Assembly (NCBI RefSeq): GCF_964031165.1
Contig: NZ_OZ035011.1
Coordinates: forward strand, 719,001 to 783,000
From: Rickettsiella endosymbiont of Rhagonycha lignosa
GTDB lineage: Bacteria; Pseudomonadota; Gammaproteobacteria; Diplorickettsiales; Diplorickettsiaceae
Direction of reading: 5' to 3'
Length of the DNA stretch: 64,000 bases
This document shows, piece after piece, positions 18,868 through 27,513 of this stretch (positions within the stretch are counted from its first letter, which is position 1; each line of letters opens with the position of its first letter). The notes beneath the pieces were generated by a model. That model ran no database searches and was not told where the DNA came from. It worked only from the letters and a program-made list of their open reading frames with translations. The position numbers were made by a program, and so were the translations under genes.

Positions 18868-21243
18868 ATGAAAGTAAGTGAACAATGGTTACGTACCTGG
18901 GTGAATCCTAACTTAAGTGTCGAGCAATTGGCTGAACAACTTACTTTAGCCGGCTTAGAAGTCGCTGCAGTGCATCCGGTTGCCGGAGCGTTTCATAAAG
19001 TCGTTGTCGGTGAAATATTAAGCGCAGTGCCGCATCCCGATGCCTCACGTTTACAAGTGTGTAAAGTGAATATTGGTACGGATTCATATTTGCAGATCGT
19101 GTGTGGTGCTAAAAATTGTCGAGCAGGTTTAAAAGTTGCTGTTGCACAAGTAGGCGCGCAATTACCCAATGAGGTATTGATTAAAGAAGCTAAATTACGC
19201 GGTGTGGTTTCACAGGGCATGTTATGTTCCAGCAGTGAGTTAGGTCTCGCTGAAGTAACACAAGATGCTGGGATCTTGGAATTACCTAATGATGCACCCC
19301 TCGGTAAAGATATTCGCGAGTATTTGCAATTAAATGATCATTGTTTGGATATTCATCTGACACCTAATCGGGGTGATTGTTTAAGTATCAAAGGTTTAGC
19401 CCGTGATATTGCTGCCATAACGCAGCAAACATCGACGGAGCCTGCCATTGTCAAACAGCCGGTGCTTATAGAAGATAAATTGGCTATTAAAGTTATCGCC
19501 GTGGCAGATTGTCCGCATTATGCCGGAAGAATTATCCGTAACATCAATACGCAAGCCAAAACACCCTTATGGATGCAAGAGCGTTTACGTCGTAGTGGTG
19601 TGCGTAGCATTCATCCCGTGGTGGATGTGACAAATTATGTGATGTTAGAACAAGGTCAACCTCTGCATGCTTTTGATCTTAAGCAATTAAAAGATGAGGT
19701 GTGTGTACGTTATGCCAAGGCGCAAGAACAAATCACTTTATTAGATGGTAAAAATTTAGTTTTAGAGTCAAATACCTTAGTGATTGCGGATAAAAACCAA
19801 GCACAAGCCTTAGCTGGTATAATGGGAGGTTTGCATTCAGCAGTCACCGAACAAACTCAGGATGTATTTTTAGAAAGCGCCTTTTTTAATCCCACACGCC
19901 TTGCCGGTCGTGCTAGGCAGTATGGATTGAATACCGATGGTGCCTACCGTTTTGAACGCGGTGTGGATCCGGCTATTACTGTGTCGGCTTTGGAACGGGC
20001 GACAGAATTATTGACTGAAATAGTCGGCGGTCAAGCAGGGCCTATCACACAGGTGCAATCAGCAACCGAACCTAGGTCTAACATAAAATTTCGTCCGGCG
20101 TATTTACAAAAATTTTTAGGCTTTTCCTTAAACGAAGAAAAAATTTCAACAATTTTTGCGAGCTTAGGGATTAATGTACAGCATAAGGATGTGCACGCTT
20201 GGCAGGTAACGCCACCGACTTGGCGTTTTGATCTATCCTTAGAAGTCGATCTCATCGAAGAGTTAGCGCGGATTCATGGTTATCAACATATTCCAGCCAT
20301 ACTGCCGAATAGTCCTTTAAGATTTTTACCGCAATCTGAAACACAACTTTCCTTAACTCGCCTGCAAGATTTACTTATCGACCGAGGCTATCATGAGGCT
20401 ATCAATTATAGCTTTACAGCGCCTAAACTGCAGCAAACGGTAATTCCGCACGTTGAATCAATAAGTTTGCTAAATCCTATTTCCAGTGAACTCTCAGTGA
20501 TGCGCACCAGTTTATGGCCGGGTTTGTTGAATGCCTTACGCTATAATCAACAACGACAGCAATTAAGTTGTCGTTTATTTGAAACGGGCGTTTGTTTTCA
20601 GTTGCATAAAGAAAAATTTGAACAGCAAGAATATTTAGCTGCCGTTGCCAGTGGGCATAGTTTACCGGAACAATGGGCTGTTGCTAATACCCCCTTAGAT
20701 TTTTTTACGATGAAATCTGATCTGGAAGCCTTATTGAGTTTAACCGCTAAAAACGATATTCAGTTTATCCCAGGAACACATCCTGCTTTACATCCCGGTC
20801 TATCCAGCGACTTACAACGTGAGGGTAAGATTGTCGGTTATTTTGGCGCTTTACACCCAAAAATTATCACTGAGTTAGATTTAATTGGTCCAGTGTATTG
20901 TTTTGAATTAGAAACTTCCGCCATTAAGCACAGACATTTTCCACAATTTAAAACTTATTCTAAATTTCCTATGGTAAGACGGGATATTTCTTTTTGGGTG
21001 GATGAAAAATATCCCGCACAAACTATTTTGCAGCATGTGAATCATAAAGCGGGTGAGTTGTTGTATCGATCCTTCTTGTTTGATGTCTATTTTTCAGAAC
21101 AAGAATCGCAAAAACGTAGTTTAGCTTTGGCTTTATGTTGGCAGCACCCGACACGTACCTTAGTTGATGCTGAAGTGGATGATTTAATGCAAAAAGTAAT
21201 CGACAATCTTAAACAGAGTTTTGCTATTCATATACGGGATTAA
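18868..21243 (+). CDS. pheT: phenylalanyl-tRNA synthetase beta chain
   Basis: 791-aa subunit responsible for tRNA binding and editing. Domain order is normal: N-terminal EMAP/OB-type tRNA-binding domain (about 40-150, VGEILSAVPHPDASRLQVCKV), B3/B4 editing domain (about 210-390, with the HPVVDVTNYVMLE segment), B5 domain, the catalytic-like core and a C-terminal ferredoxin-like anticodon-binding domain (about 700-790, PMVRRDISFWVDE). It is translated with pheS and followed 6 bases later by ihfA. Confidence 0.97.
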   Translation: MKVSEQWLRTWVNPNLSVEQLAEQLTLAGLEVAAVHPVAGAFHKVVVGEILSAVPHPDASRLQVCKVNIGTDSYLQIVCGAKNCRAGLKVAVAQVGAQLPNEVLIKEAKLRGVVSQGMLCSSSELGLAEVTQDAGILELPNDAPLGKDIREYLQLNDHCLDIHLTPNRGDCLSIKGLARDIAAITQQTSTEPAIVKQPVLIEDKLAIKVIAVADCPHYAGRIIRNINTQAKTPLWMQERLRRSGVRSIHPVVDVTNYVMLEQGQPLHAFDLKQLKDEVCVRYAKAQEQITLLDGKNLVLESNTLVIADKNQAQALAGIMGGLHSAVTEQTQDVFLESAFFNPTRLAGRARQYGLNTDGAYRFERGVDPAITVSALERATELLTEIVGGQAGPITQVQSATEPRSNIKFRPAYLQKFLGFSLNEEKISTIFASLGINVQHKDVHAWQVTPPTWRFDLSLEVDLIEELARIHGYQHIPAILPNSPLRFLPQSETQLSLTRLQDLLIDRGYHEAINYSFTAPKLQQTVIPHVESISLLNPISSELSVMRTSLWPGLLNALRYNQQRQQLSCRLFETGVCFQLHKEKFEQQEYLAAVASGHSLPEQWAVANTPLDFFTMKSDLEALLSLTAKNDIQFIPGTHPALHPGLSSDLQREGKIVGYFGALHPKIITELDLIGPVYCFELETSAIKHRHFPQFKTYSKFPMVRRDISFWVDEKYPAQTILQHVNHKAGELLYRSFLFDVYFSEQESQKRSLALALCWQHPTRTLVDAEVDDLMQKVIDNLKQSFAIHIRD

Positions 21244-21249
21244 AGTACT

Positions 21250-21549
21250 ATGAGCCCAGTGTTAACCAAAGCTGATTTGATTAACAGCTTAAGACAACAA
21301 GAGCCCAGTCTCAGCCGACCTCTAGCAACAAAACTGGCGGATGCTTTTTTTGAAGAAATTGTATTAGCATTAGAAAAAGGGGAGCCCGTTAAAATCTCCG
21401 GTTTAGGTAGTTTTCGTCGGCGTAGAAAAAAAGAACGACCGGGTCGAAATCCAAAAACAGGTGTGACAACCATTGTAACTTCGCGGAATGTGGTGCTATT
21501 TCAAGCCAGTCAGAAATTAAAATCACAATTAAAGAACCAAAAAAATTAA
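21250..21549 (+). CDS. ihfA: integration host factor subunit alpha
   Basis: 99-aa DNA-bending HU/IHF-family protein; acts as heterodimer with IhfB in recombination, replication and transcription. It shows the family core GEPVKISGLGSF, the beta-arm sequence RPGRNPKTG with the Pro that intercalates at the kink, and the C-terminal helix. pheT-ihfA adjacency is the classical arrangement and distinguishes it from HU. Confidence 0.95.
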   Translation: MSPVLTKADLINSLRQQEPSLSRPLATKLADAFFEEIVLALEKGEPVKISGLGSFRRRRKKERPGRNPKTGVTTIVTSRNVVLFQASQKLKSQLKNQKN

Positions 21550-21650
21550 TTTTTAATCTTTTGTCATTGCATTTATTGTAAGGTTTAATTGTTTTTGGAT
21601 TTAATTGCTAGTTGCGAGTTGACGATCCTAACATTACAATGTGCGCTGTT

Positions 21651-21727
21651 CGGGGCGTAGCGCAGCCTGGTAGCGCACCTGCATGGGGTGTAGGTGGTCG
21701 CTGGTTCAAATCCAGTCGTCCCGACCA
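21651..21727 (+). tRNA. tRNA-Pro(GGG)
   Basis: 77-base tRNA with encoded CCA. Acceptor CGGGGCG/CGTCCCG with one G-T pair, anticodon arm CCTGC-ATGGGGT-GTAGG with anticodon GGG, T-arm with GGTTCAAATCC. Located just after ihfA. Confidence 0.96.
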
Positions 21728-21819
21728 AAGTTTAATACAATCGCTGTATATCTTTGCCTGCTTAGTGTAGGATAAATATTAGGAATATAGTTTATTTACC
21801 TAAAGTCAGGAGATAAGAT

Positions 21820-22266
21820 ATGGCAATTTATGAAAATATCTTAGTAGCGATAGATTTACACCCTACCTGTGATGACATTATCTTGAAGCGTGCACACGCC
21901 TTAACCAAAGGTGGGCATATCAGCTTATCGGTCATTCATGCAGTGGAACATATTAATGCTTATGGTGTTGCTCAAGCTTACCCTGCTGTCATCGATTTAG
22001 AAGGTGAAATGCTAGCTGAAGCGCAAAAACAATTAGCAGAAGTATCGAAAAAATTTGATATCCCTGCAAAACATCAATTTGTTGAAGTCGGATCCCCTAA
22101 AGTGGTGATACTCGATAAAATGAAACAATTAAAAACTGATTTAATTATCATTGGCAGCCATGGTCGACATGGTATTGGTGTGTTATTTGGTTCCACAGCC
22201 AGTGCAGTGATCCACCATCTATCCTGTGATGCTTTAGTGGTGAAGATCCCGGAATTAAAAGCCTAA
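21820..22266 (+). CDS. uspA: universal stress protein, UspA family
   Basis: 148-aa single-domain Usp protein. The N-terminal strand NILVAIDLHPTC and C-terminal ATP-binding pattern GSHGRHGIGVLFGSTAS (G-x2-G-x9-G-S/T) are both present, pointing to a nucleotide-binding Usp. It is expressed alone, with a Shine-Dalgarno CAGGAG about 9 bases before ATG 21820. Its exact stress role cannot be told from sequence. Confidence 0.92.
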   Translation: MAIYENILVAIDLHPTCDDIILKRAHALTKGGHISLSVIHAVEHINAYGVAQAYPAVIDLEGEMLAEAQKQLAEVSKKFDIPAKHQFVEVGSPKVVILDKMKQLKTDLIIIGSHGRHGIGVLFGSTASAVIHHLSCDALVVKIPELKA

Positions 22267-23064
22267 TAATTTATCGTTAAGATTAGTTAAAACCATCCCT
22301 TAATTATTACAGTAGCCAACAAAATAATTTGTTCGCTCGTTCTTAACGATCCGATCTTTTTGTTGTAAATTTCCTAATCTCATAACAGAAATCAAAGCGC
22401 TACGTGATTCAGTGGAATAATTATCTCTATTTAAAGAAATGGACCCTAATAAAGCTTACACTAAAGCCATACAGTGGGTTCCATTACTCTCACTTTCCGT
22501 TAATTTTGATAAAAAAATAGAAAAAACATAAAAAAATTTTTATCGGAAGCATGTATGTTATCCGGCATGGAATTAAAAAAATTCCAAAAAATTGTCGAGT
22601 AGATAGGCCCAGAGAATATTAAAATTTTTGCTGATGCACAGGCTGGTAAAGCGCGTTACAGCATTCCAAAACATTCTCTTATGACATGATGCCGAACAAT
22701 CTGTTTCTTATAGACCATCGATCTAGGTAATACATTGAAGAAGTCAATAAATCAACAGTCATTTCTGGCTGTTGATTTAATATTTATTCGAATTGATTTA
22801 TTTCTTTTTTTTGTTAAAAATTAAATTTCAGCATTATTCAACTGCGTATAAATTAAAAAATAGTAAACACGAATTAACTCAAAAAATTTTATCTAGAATA
22901 TTTATTGCAAGTTACAGGCCTTAGTCATTCTCAATTGAGATACTGCAAAATTTGTTTATCTTAAATTTTTGAGCTACAGTAAGGGGGTATTACTGTCAAA
23001 TGAGCCAAAAATAAGACGTTTAGTGTGTTACGAGAGTTTCACTTGCTTAAATAAAGGAGTATTT
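22267..23064. other. decayed intergenic region with a terminator-like hairpin
   Basis: No intact gene. A plus-strand frame from ATG 22555 reads MLSGMELKKFQKIVE, then a stop, then IGPENIKIFADAQAGKARYS, which looks like a remnant of a real protein broken by a nonsense codon. At 22748-22779 there is a perfect 11-bp stem TAAATCAACAG/CTGTTGATTTA with a 10-base loop, perhaps the surviving terminator of that lost gene. Confidence 0.45.
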
Positions 23065-23289
23065 ATGTTCAAAAGTCCGAGCGTTTTAGACTGGATTGCA
23101 CTAGTTATCTTATTTATCGGTGGTTTGAACTGGGGTTTAGTCGGTTTATTCCATTTCGATTTAGTTACCGGCATCTTTGGAGATTACAGCCCGATAGCTA
23201 GAATTATTTATATTATCATTGGTTTATGTGCAATTTATGTACTAGTCCGTGCGATTAGTTGTTGTAAAAATCACGTTTCAGTACCTTAA
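23065..23289 (+). CDS. DUF378-family small membrane protein
   Basis: 74-aa inner-membrane protein with two hydrophobic helices. The first, LDWIALVILFIGGLNWGLVGLF, carries the GGLNWGL motif that defines DUF378; the second, IIYIIIGLCAIYVLVRA, precedes a short tail with CC. ATG 23065 is fixed by Shine-Dalgarno AAAGGAG at 23053-23059. Function of the family is unknown. A strong terminator follows, so it is a single-gene unit. Confidence 0.9.
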   Translation: MFKSPSVLDWIALVILFIGGLNWGLVGLFHFDLVTGIFGDYSPIARIIYIIIGLCAIYVLVRAISCCKNHVSVP

Positions 23290-23312
23290 GTCGGTATCTG
23301 CTCATCAAAAAA

Positions 23313-23346
23313 CCTCCCGTCTCGTACGGGGGGAAACTATTTTTTT
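23313..23346 (+). terminator. intrinsic terminator after the DUF378 gene
   Basis: Stem CCTCCCGT/ACGGGGGG (8 bp with one T-G pair, loop CTCGT), followed within five bases by TATTTTTTT. Confidence 0.8.
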
Positions 23347-23488
23347 AAATTTAAACTTATAAAGTCCTACGTATCTCTGTTAATAAGCATTTCGAGTTTA
23401 TCCCATAACCAATTTATTTTATAAAGTAATTAATTATTGCTTAATCTATTTTGGTAGAATGTCATCAATGTAGTGAAAAAAGAAGTCT

Positions 23489-24340
23489 ATGTTGAATTCT
23501 AAACAAATAATTAACACACAAACTTTTTTTTGGTAGCCTCTAATGAGGCAAATCCGATTTTTGATAGACCCTTTCAGAAATTTACTCTTGATCCAAATGG
23601 AAAAGATAAAAAAGGATTGGAGCACATTTGTTATGGAGATTCGAATGGAGGAGGCCATATGCATTTGAACCAAAAAAACTTAGAGAGTAAACGTAGGGCG
23701 CTTCATGAGGCACACTCTCCAAGAGCTATAAGCGATTATGAGAAGTTAAAAAATAATTTAGATGAGAATCTTAAAAGACAGTGCAAAATATTAGATGAAA
23801 AATACAAATCAGAAGGCAGTGGCGGTATACAATTAGCTTCTCTTGCACTAGAGAAAGAAAAGATAGAAACTAAATGTAAATTAGCTGCTAAAGAAGGCCA
23901 ACACAAATTTAACAAAAGAGTCGAAACTGCTGTAGAAAACGAAATTAAACAACTACAGAAAAGAAGGGATGAAATTATTAAAAACGAAAAAACCACGCAT
24001 AATTTTTTTCCCTCAGAATGGGGACCATCAGAAATAGGATATAGTTAAGGATGTCGTTAATGATAATAATTCAATAATATCAAAGCTTCTAACTCCAGAG
24101 ATAAGGCAAGAAGACCAAGGAGCTAGAAGTTCGTCAAGGGGCTGTGATAAGCGTGTGCATGGACCGACATGGGAAGTAAAAGGTGAATATAAAGGTAAAC
24201 ATAAAGGCGATTATAATGAAATATCAATTATAGTTATAATAGCTAAGGATTCTAAAAGTCAAAAGCTAAAGTTAATATCTGCTTATCCTGTAAATAAGAT
24301 TGAAAAACAGCAACATTTATCGCTAACTCTTTCAAAATGA
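23489..24340 (+). pseudogene. EndoU-like RNase toxin gene with two frame changes
   Basis: Three frames join into one protein. ATG 23489 opens MLNSKQIINTQTF, then a run of eight T (23524-23531) shifts the frame; one extra T would continue into LVASNEANPIFDRPFQKF. The main part holds LEHICYGDSNGGGHMHL, which matches the His-containing HIL-G-d-GGGH motif of bacterial EndoU nucleases, a Lys/Glu-rich helical insert (about 90 residues) and FPSEWGPSEI. A second change near 24033-24045 leads to DIVKDVVND...GPTWEVKGEYKG...LISAYPVNK, the C-terminal EndoU pattern ending in the AYP turn. EndoU domains are common polymorphic-toxin tips; no immunity gene is evident. Decay or slippage-dependent expression are both possible. 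Confidence 0.65.
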
Positions 24341-24392
24341 TTAGTGATGTTTTACTGTCTTTCTTAAACGCAAGGGATTGTTATTTATTGAA

Positions 24393-25589
24393 TTATTCAA
24401 TTAAATTTGTACTTAATTCCACTTTTTCAATTTTTTCAAAGCGTGAGGTAATTTTATCGGCCGAGGTTTTAGCGTCTTGAATATCGGTATAGGCGAGCTG
24501 TATGTGACGGGATAGATCGTCCATGCGTTTTTTGAAACGTGAAAAATCTTTGGCTAAGACACTCAAATGTTGTTGTATCAAATGGATTTGCTCGCGGGTC
24601 GCGGCATCTTTTAAAATAGCGCTTGTGGTGGTGAGAACGGCCATCATCGTTGTCGGTGAGACCAACCAGACGCGTTGACGCTGTGCTTCTTCGACCAAAT
24701 CATAATAATGGGCGTGAATTTCGGCAAAAATCGCTTCAGCAGGAATAAATAATAAAGCACCTTCTGAAGTTTCGCCGGGAATAATATATTTACTGGCGAC
24801 CGCTTGTATATGATGGCGGATATCCTGGCGAAATTGCGCTGCTGCTGCGCGCTGTTCACTTTTTGGTAGATCGATCTCGGTTAATTTTCTAAAACCTTCT
24901 AAGGGAAATTTAGCATCGATGGCGATGCTACCAGTGGGTGGGGGTAGCAGTAACAGACAATCGACACGCTTTCCATTACTTAAGGTATGTTGCAAACTGT
25001 AATTTTTTGCCGGTAAGACATTTTCGATTAAAGCATGCAGTTGTACTTCGCCAAAAACACCGCGTGAGCGTTTGTCGGCAAGAATTTGTTGTAAATTAAC
25101 CACATTCGTGGAAAGTTCAGTGATGCGTTTTTGCGCTTCATCGATCAACGCCAATCGTTTTACCACATCAGCAAATGTAGCGGTGGTTTGTGCAAAGCCA
25201 TCAAATAAACGTTTTTCGACTTGACCACTAATCGCCAGTAATTTTTCTTGAGTGTTTTCAGTTAATTTATCCATACGTTGACTGATGTGTTGCAAACCTT
25301 GCTGCAAGCTATCTTGTAACAGCTTTAAACTACAGAGTTGGTGTTGATCAAATTGTTGGCGATACGTATTAAGTTCGAGTAACAGTTGCTCTTTACTGGC
25401 AGCTGTATGGCGTTGATCAATAACCCGCGCATCGTGCAGTTGATTGAGTAAACGATTGATATCTGTCCAACGACTTTCCATTTGGATTAATTTGTCGTGT
25501 TGACGTTCTAATTTATAAAAATGCAATAATGTAAAAGCGATTAAGCTGGCAAGCAGCCCTAAAGTGATATATATAAAATACAGGGGCAT
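24393..25589 (-). CDS. rmuC: DNA recombination protein RmuC
   Basis: 398-aa protein of the RmuC family, thought to limit rearrangements at inverted repeats through a restriction-nuclease-like fold. An N-terminal membrane anchor (LYFIYITLGLLASLIAFTLL) is followed by a long coiled coil (about 25-150) and the RmuC core with RGVFGEVQLHALIENVLP, VDCLLLLPPPTGSIAIDAKFPLEGF and EGALLFIPAEAIFAEIHA. Start ATG 25589 is 25 bases from the divergent slt start, implying a compact shared promoter region. Confidence 0.94.
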   Translation of the reverse strand: MPLYFIYITLGLLASLIAFTLLHFYKLERQHDKLIQMESRWTDINRLLNQLHDARVIDQRHTAASKEQLLLELNTYRQQFDQHQLCSLKLLQDSLQQGLQHISQRMDKLTENTQEKLLAISGQVEKRLFDGFAQTTATFADVVKRLALIDEAQKRITELSTNVVNLQQILADKRSRGVFGEVQLHALIENVLPAKNYSLQHTLSNGKRVDCLLLLPPPTGSIAIDAKFPLEGFRKLTEIDLPKSEQRAAAAQFRQDIRHHIQAVASKYIIPGETSEGALLFIPAEAIFAEIHAHYYDLVEEAQRQRVWLVSPTTMMAVLTTTSAILKDAATREQIHLIQQHLSVLAKDFSRFKKRMDDLSRHIQLAYTDIQDAKTSADKITSRFEKIEKVELSTNLIE

Positions 25590-25614
25590 AAATTTTTCCT
25601 ACTCTTAGAATGCT

Positions 25615-27465
25615 ATGGGGACTATAAAAAGCAGCATATTGATCATAAGTTTTCTCTTGATATGGCCATGCTTAGCCCACGCTGAGAATAGAGATCAACA
25701 ACGAAAACTATTTTGGCAGGCGCGGCAGCTGTTAATGACTAAACATTATGCACAGTTTTCTGCTTTAAAAGTTAAACTAAAAGATTATCCTTTATATTCT
25801 TATTTAATTTTTATCAAATTAAAACAACAAGGGTCTTATGCCAATAGCGGCGAAATCGATGAGTTTTTGCAAACCTATAACGATACACCTTTGGCCGTTA
25901 GGCTACGTGCTGATTGGTTAGCTTATTTGGCCAAAAAACAGGATTGGAATCATTTCATTCATTACTATCAACCTATTTATGGTACACCATTACAGTGTTA
26001 TTACCTGCAATCTTTATTAGCCACGCAACAAAAATCTTTAGCGTTTAAAAAAATAGCCGCACTTTGGTTAGAAGTTAATTCACCGACGAGTGTTTGTCGT
26101 AAAGTTTTTGGTCGTTGGGAGCAATCCGGCGGATTGAATTCTGCTTTAATTTGGAAAAAATTAGATCAAGCGATGAACAAAAATAATGTCAACGTTGTCC
26201 AACACGTCGCACAATTTTTACCGTCTGCACAACGCCAACACGTTAAACATTGGTATCGAGTGCAACGCTATCCCGGGTTAATTAAATACAGCAATCAATT
26301 TGATCCCGATGATACTATCGATCGAAAAATTTTATTGTTTGGTATGAAACGTTTGGCGAATAAAGATCCTATTACATTAGCAGAAGACTGGTCGCAATTA
26401 AGTAAAGCCTATGATTTAACTGAAGCAGAAACCCAGCAAATATTGGCCGTTCTCGCCGTCGGTTTAGCCAGACGTGGTCACAGTACAGCGGGCGCTTGGT
26501 TAAAAAAAATTAAACCGGCTTATGCTGATGCGACCTTACGTGAATGGCGCGTGCGGAATAGTTTGTTAAATGGTCAATGGAACAAGGTGCTTTATTGGTT
26601 GGATCATTTGTCACATAAAGAACAACAACAACCGTGTTGGCGTTATTGGCGGGCGCGGGCCTTAGCTGAGACCAAGCAAATTGCAGCGGCAAATAGCATC
26701 TATACAAGTCTCGCTAAAGAAGTTGATTATTACGGTGTGCTAGCCAGTCAACGTTTGAAGTTAAATTATCATCCGTCTACACGTACTATTTTGGGTGATC
26801 GTGCAGCACTCGGGAATAATCTTGCTATACAACGAGCTAAAGAATTGCTGGCTTTAGGTTTTGTTGGTGAAGCGCGTCAGGAATGGTTATGGGCACTGGA
26901 TAGTTTGAGTTTGACTGAACGGCAAGCGGCGGCGCAATTGGCTAAACAATGGGGTTGGTATGACTTAGCTATTGTGGGTGCGAGCAAAGCGAATATTCAC
27001 AATGATATCAAATTACGCTTCCCCTTTGCTTATCGGCGTTCAGTACTGGCTGCTGCGCGTAAAGCCCATTTAAACTCGGCGTGGGTTTGGGCGATCATGC
27101 GCCAAGAGAGTGCTTTTATGTGGAATGCTAAATCCAGTGCGGGCGCGTTAGGTTTAATGCAAATTATGCCGCGTACCGGTAAACAGTTAGCGCATGGGCT
27201 AGCGTTACGTCGCGTGGATTTGCTGGATCCAGAACAGAATATTCGTTTAGGTAGCGTTTATTTAAGACAGTTATTAAAATTATTCGATGGCAATGCGACC
27301 TTGGCCACCGCTTCTTATAATGTTGGCCCTAATCGGGTGAAGCATTTTCAAGGATTGTATCAACGTCTACCAAAAGATGTTTGGGTAGAGATTTTACCCT
27401 GGAAGGAAACCCGCGATTATGTTAAAAGTGTCAGCTTAGCGCGCAGTATTTATAATCAAATCTAA
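25615..27465 (+). CDS. slt: soluble lytic murein transglycosylase
   Basis: 616-aa periplasmic enzyme that cleaves peptidoglycan to 1,6-anhydromuropeptides. A signal peptide (ILIISFLLIWPCLAHA, cut near residue 23) is followed by the long alpha-helical superhelix (about 30-470) and the lysozyme-like SLT domain with catalytic Glu498 in MRQESAFMWNAKSSAGALGL, then MQIMP and ATASYNVGPNRV. Length and order match Slt70. It is divergent from rmuC. Confidence 0.94.
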   Translation: MGTIKSSILIISFLLIWPCLAHAENRDQQRKLFWQARQLLMTKHYAQFSALKVKLKDYPLYSYLIFIKLKQQGSYANSGEIDEFLQTYNDTPLAVRLRADWLAYLAKKQDWNHFIHYYQPIYGTPLQCYYLQSLLATQQKSLAFKKIAALWLEVNSPTSVCRKVFGRWEQSGGLNSALIWKKLDQAMNKNNVNVVQHVAQFLPSAQRQHVKHWYRVQRYPGLIKYSNQFDPDDTIDRKILLFGMKRLANKDPITLAEDWSQLSKAYDLTEAETQQILAVLAVGLARRGHSTAGAWLKKIKPAYADATLREWRVRNSLLNGQWNKVLYWLDHLSHKEQQQPCWRYWRARALAETKQIAAANSIYTSLAKEVDYYGVLASQRLKLNYHPSTRTILGDRAALGNNLAIQRAKELLALGFVGEARQEWLWALDSLSLTERQAAAQLAKQWGWYDLAIVGASKANIHNDIKLRFPFAYRRSVLAAARKAHLNSAWVWAIMRQESAFMWNAKSSAGALGLMQIMPRTGKQLAHGLALRRVDLLDPEQNIRLGSVYLRQLLKLFDGNATLATASYNVGPNRVKHFQGLYQRLPKDVWVEILPWKETRDYVKSVSLARSIYNQI

Positions 27466-27513
27466 TTACTCTTCATACTAGAATTTTTGACTAGGTTGTC
27501 ATTCACTGCAACA

